Positions 6,556 through 6,784 of a stretch of 6,784 bases of DNA are shown here, piece after piece. The notes below the pieces were generated by a model. It was given only the letters and a program-made list of their open reading frames with translations, did not search any database and was not told the origin of the DNA. The number at the start of each line of letters is the position of its first letter. Positions within the stretch are counted from its first letter, which is position 1. A program made the translations under genes and the position numbers. This stretch comes from Ferrithrix thermotolerans DSM 19514 (GTDB lineage: Bacteria > Actinomycetota > Acidimicrobiia > Acidimicrobiales > Ilumatobacteraceae). The stretch covers positions 1 through 6,784 of the forward strand of contig CAMCUE010000063.1 in NCBI GenBank assembly GCA_945878705.1. The letters run 5' to 3'.

Positions 6556-6597
6556 AAAGGCACTCTAAGGCACAATCTCAAGAATTGCGCCAGCCTT
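6554..6597 (-). terminator. Possible intrinsic terminator of the right-edge minus-strand gene
   Basis: Read on the minus strand, GGCGCAAT (6591-6584) can pair with ATTGTGCC (6576-6569): eight pairs including one G-U, with a 7-base loop. AAGGC (6597-6593) could lengthen the structure with GCCTT. TTTTT follows at 6558-6554. The stem overlaps the last codons and sits 10 bases from the T-run, further than canonical. GTGCCTT occurs twice, 10 bases apart, and the second copy abuts the T-run, so an alternative, weaker stem is possible. Confidence 0.35.
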
Positions 6598-6784
6598 ATT
6601 TTCGAAACGAACTTCAGCGAACTTTCCCCAATTATGATTCTTTGTAACTGCAAAATCGGCAACCACCCAACGAACACCGTAATCAAGCAAAGCAGTGCGA
6701 CTCTGCTCAGAAGGTTCGTCAACAAAACTATCGACAAGGTCAACACGAGTTGCTAACTCTGACTCAAGACCAGAAATGTAAACA
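6565..6784 (-). CDS. Unidentified protein, C-terminal 72 residues (cut by window edge)
   Basis: An open minus-strand frame runs from the right edge to a TAG at 6567-6565 with no internal stop, starting VYISGLESELATRV and ending FENKAGAILEIVP. The segment ALLDYGVRWVVADFAV followed by FAEVRFENKAGAILEI resembles the soluble tail of large polytopic membrane proteins of the GT-C glycosyltransferase type, where a 'YGV-x-YVV' strand precedes the end. That is a resemblance recalled by eye, not a family assignment. This frame is preferred over an overlapping 64-codon hydrophobic frame on the same strand because it stays open to the edge and has sensible composition. It converges on gdhA with a 15-base gap. 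Confidence 0.65.
   Translation of the reverse strand, partial: VYISGLESELATRVDLVDSFVDEPSEQSRTALLDYGVRWVVADFAVTKNHNWGKFAEVRFENKAGAILEIVP

Noticed and set aside
6552..6746. 64-residue hydrophobic minus-strand frame that could pass for a small membrane protein
   Set aside because: It overlaps another minus-strand frame that is open to the window edge, has normal composition and reads like a protein C-terminus. The hydrophobicity is an out-of-frame effect.
1..6784. Mobile elements, CRISPR arrays, tRNA or rRNA genes, phage or defence genes
   Set aside because: I looked for spaced direct repeats, terminal inverted repeats flanking a gene, transposase motifs and tRNA-like cloverleafs in the gaps and saw none. 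All gaps are too short to hold an RNA gene.

Overview
The window looks like ordinary chromosomal DNA from a bacterium, most likely an actinobacterium of modest GC content (mid-40s percent by eye). The PhoH and YbeY proteins read like Actinobacteria homologues. YbeY in particular (FCADEQ start, GDVIVCPAVA block) recalls Acidimicrobiia from memory, but this could not be tested. Genes are tightly packed: only about 130 of 6784 bases lie between genes, and no gap exceeds 55 bases.

Left half, minus strand, read from about 2980 down to 1: phoH, ybeY, a CNNM/CBS-domain membrane protein and the start of a short-chain dehydrogenase (cut by the window edge). The first three overlap by a few bases and look like one transcript. 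This is the well-known phoH-ybeY-CNNM RNA-maintenance cluster. The usual actinobacterial partners dnaJ/rsmE (upstream) and era (downstream) are not adjacent here.

A 40-base divergent gap (2981-3020) carries a perfect 8-bp inverted repeat and separates this cluster from the right half.

Right half, plus strand: a 730-residue membrane-anchored GGDEF-EAL protein, probably a cyclic-di-GMP enzyme with about eight predicted membrane helices, an atypical FGDEF signature and a complete EAL catalytic set. It is followed after 55 bases by an NAD(P)-dependent glutamate dehydrogenase. A hairpin starts at the GGDEF-EAL stop codon. At the right edge, the C-terminal 72 residues of an unidentified minus-strand protein converge on the dehydrogenase, 15 bases away.

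I found no mobile element, CRISPR array, tRNA or rRNA, and nothing that amounts to a clearly new system. The best leads are the degenerate GGDEF site paired with an unassigned membrane sensor, the divergent operator-like repeat, and the unclear start codon of ybeY.
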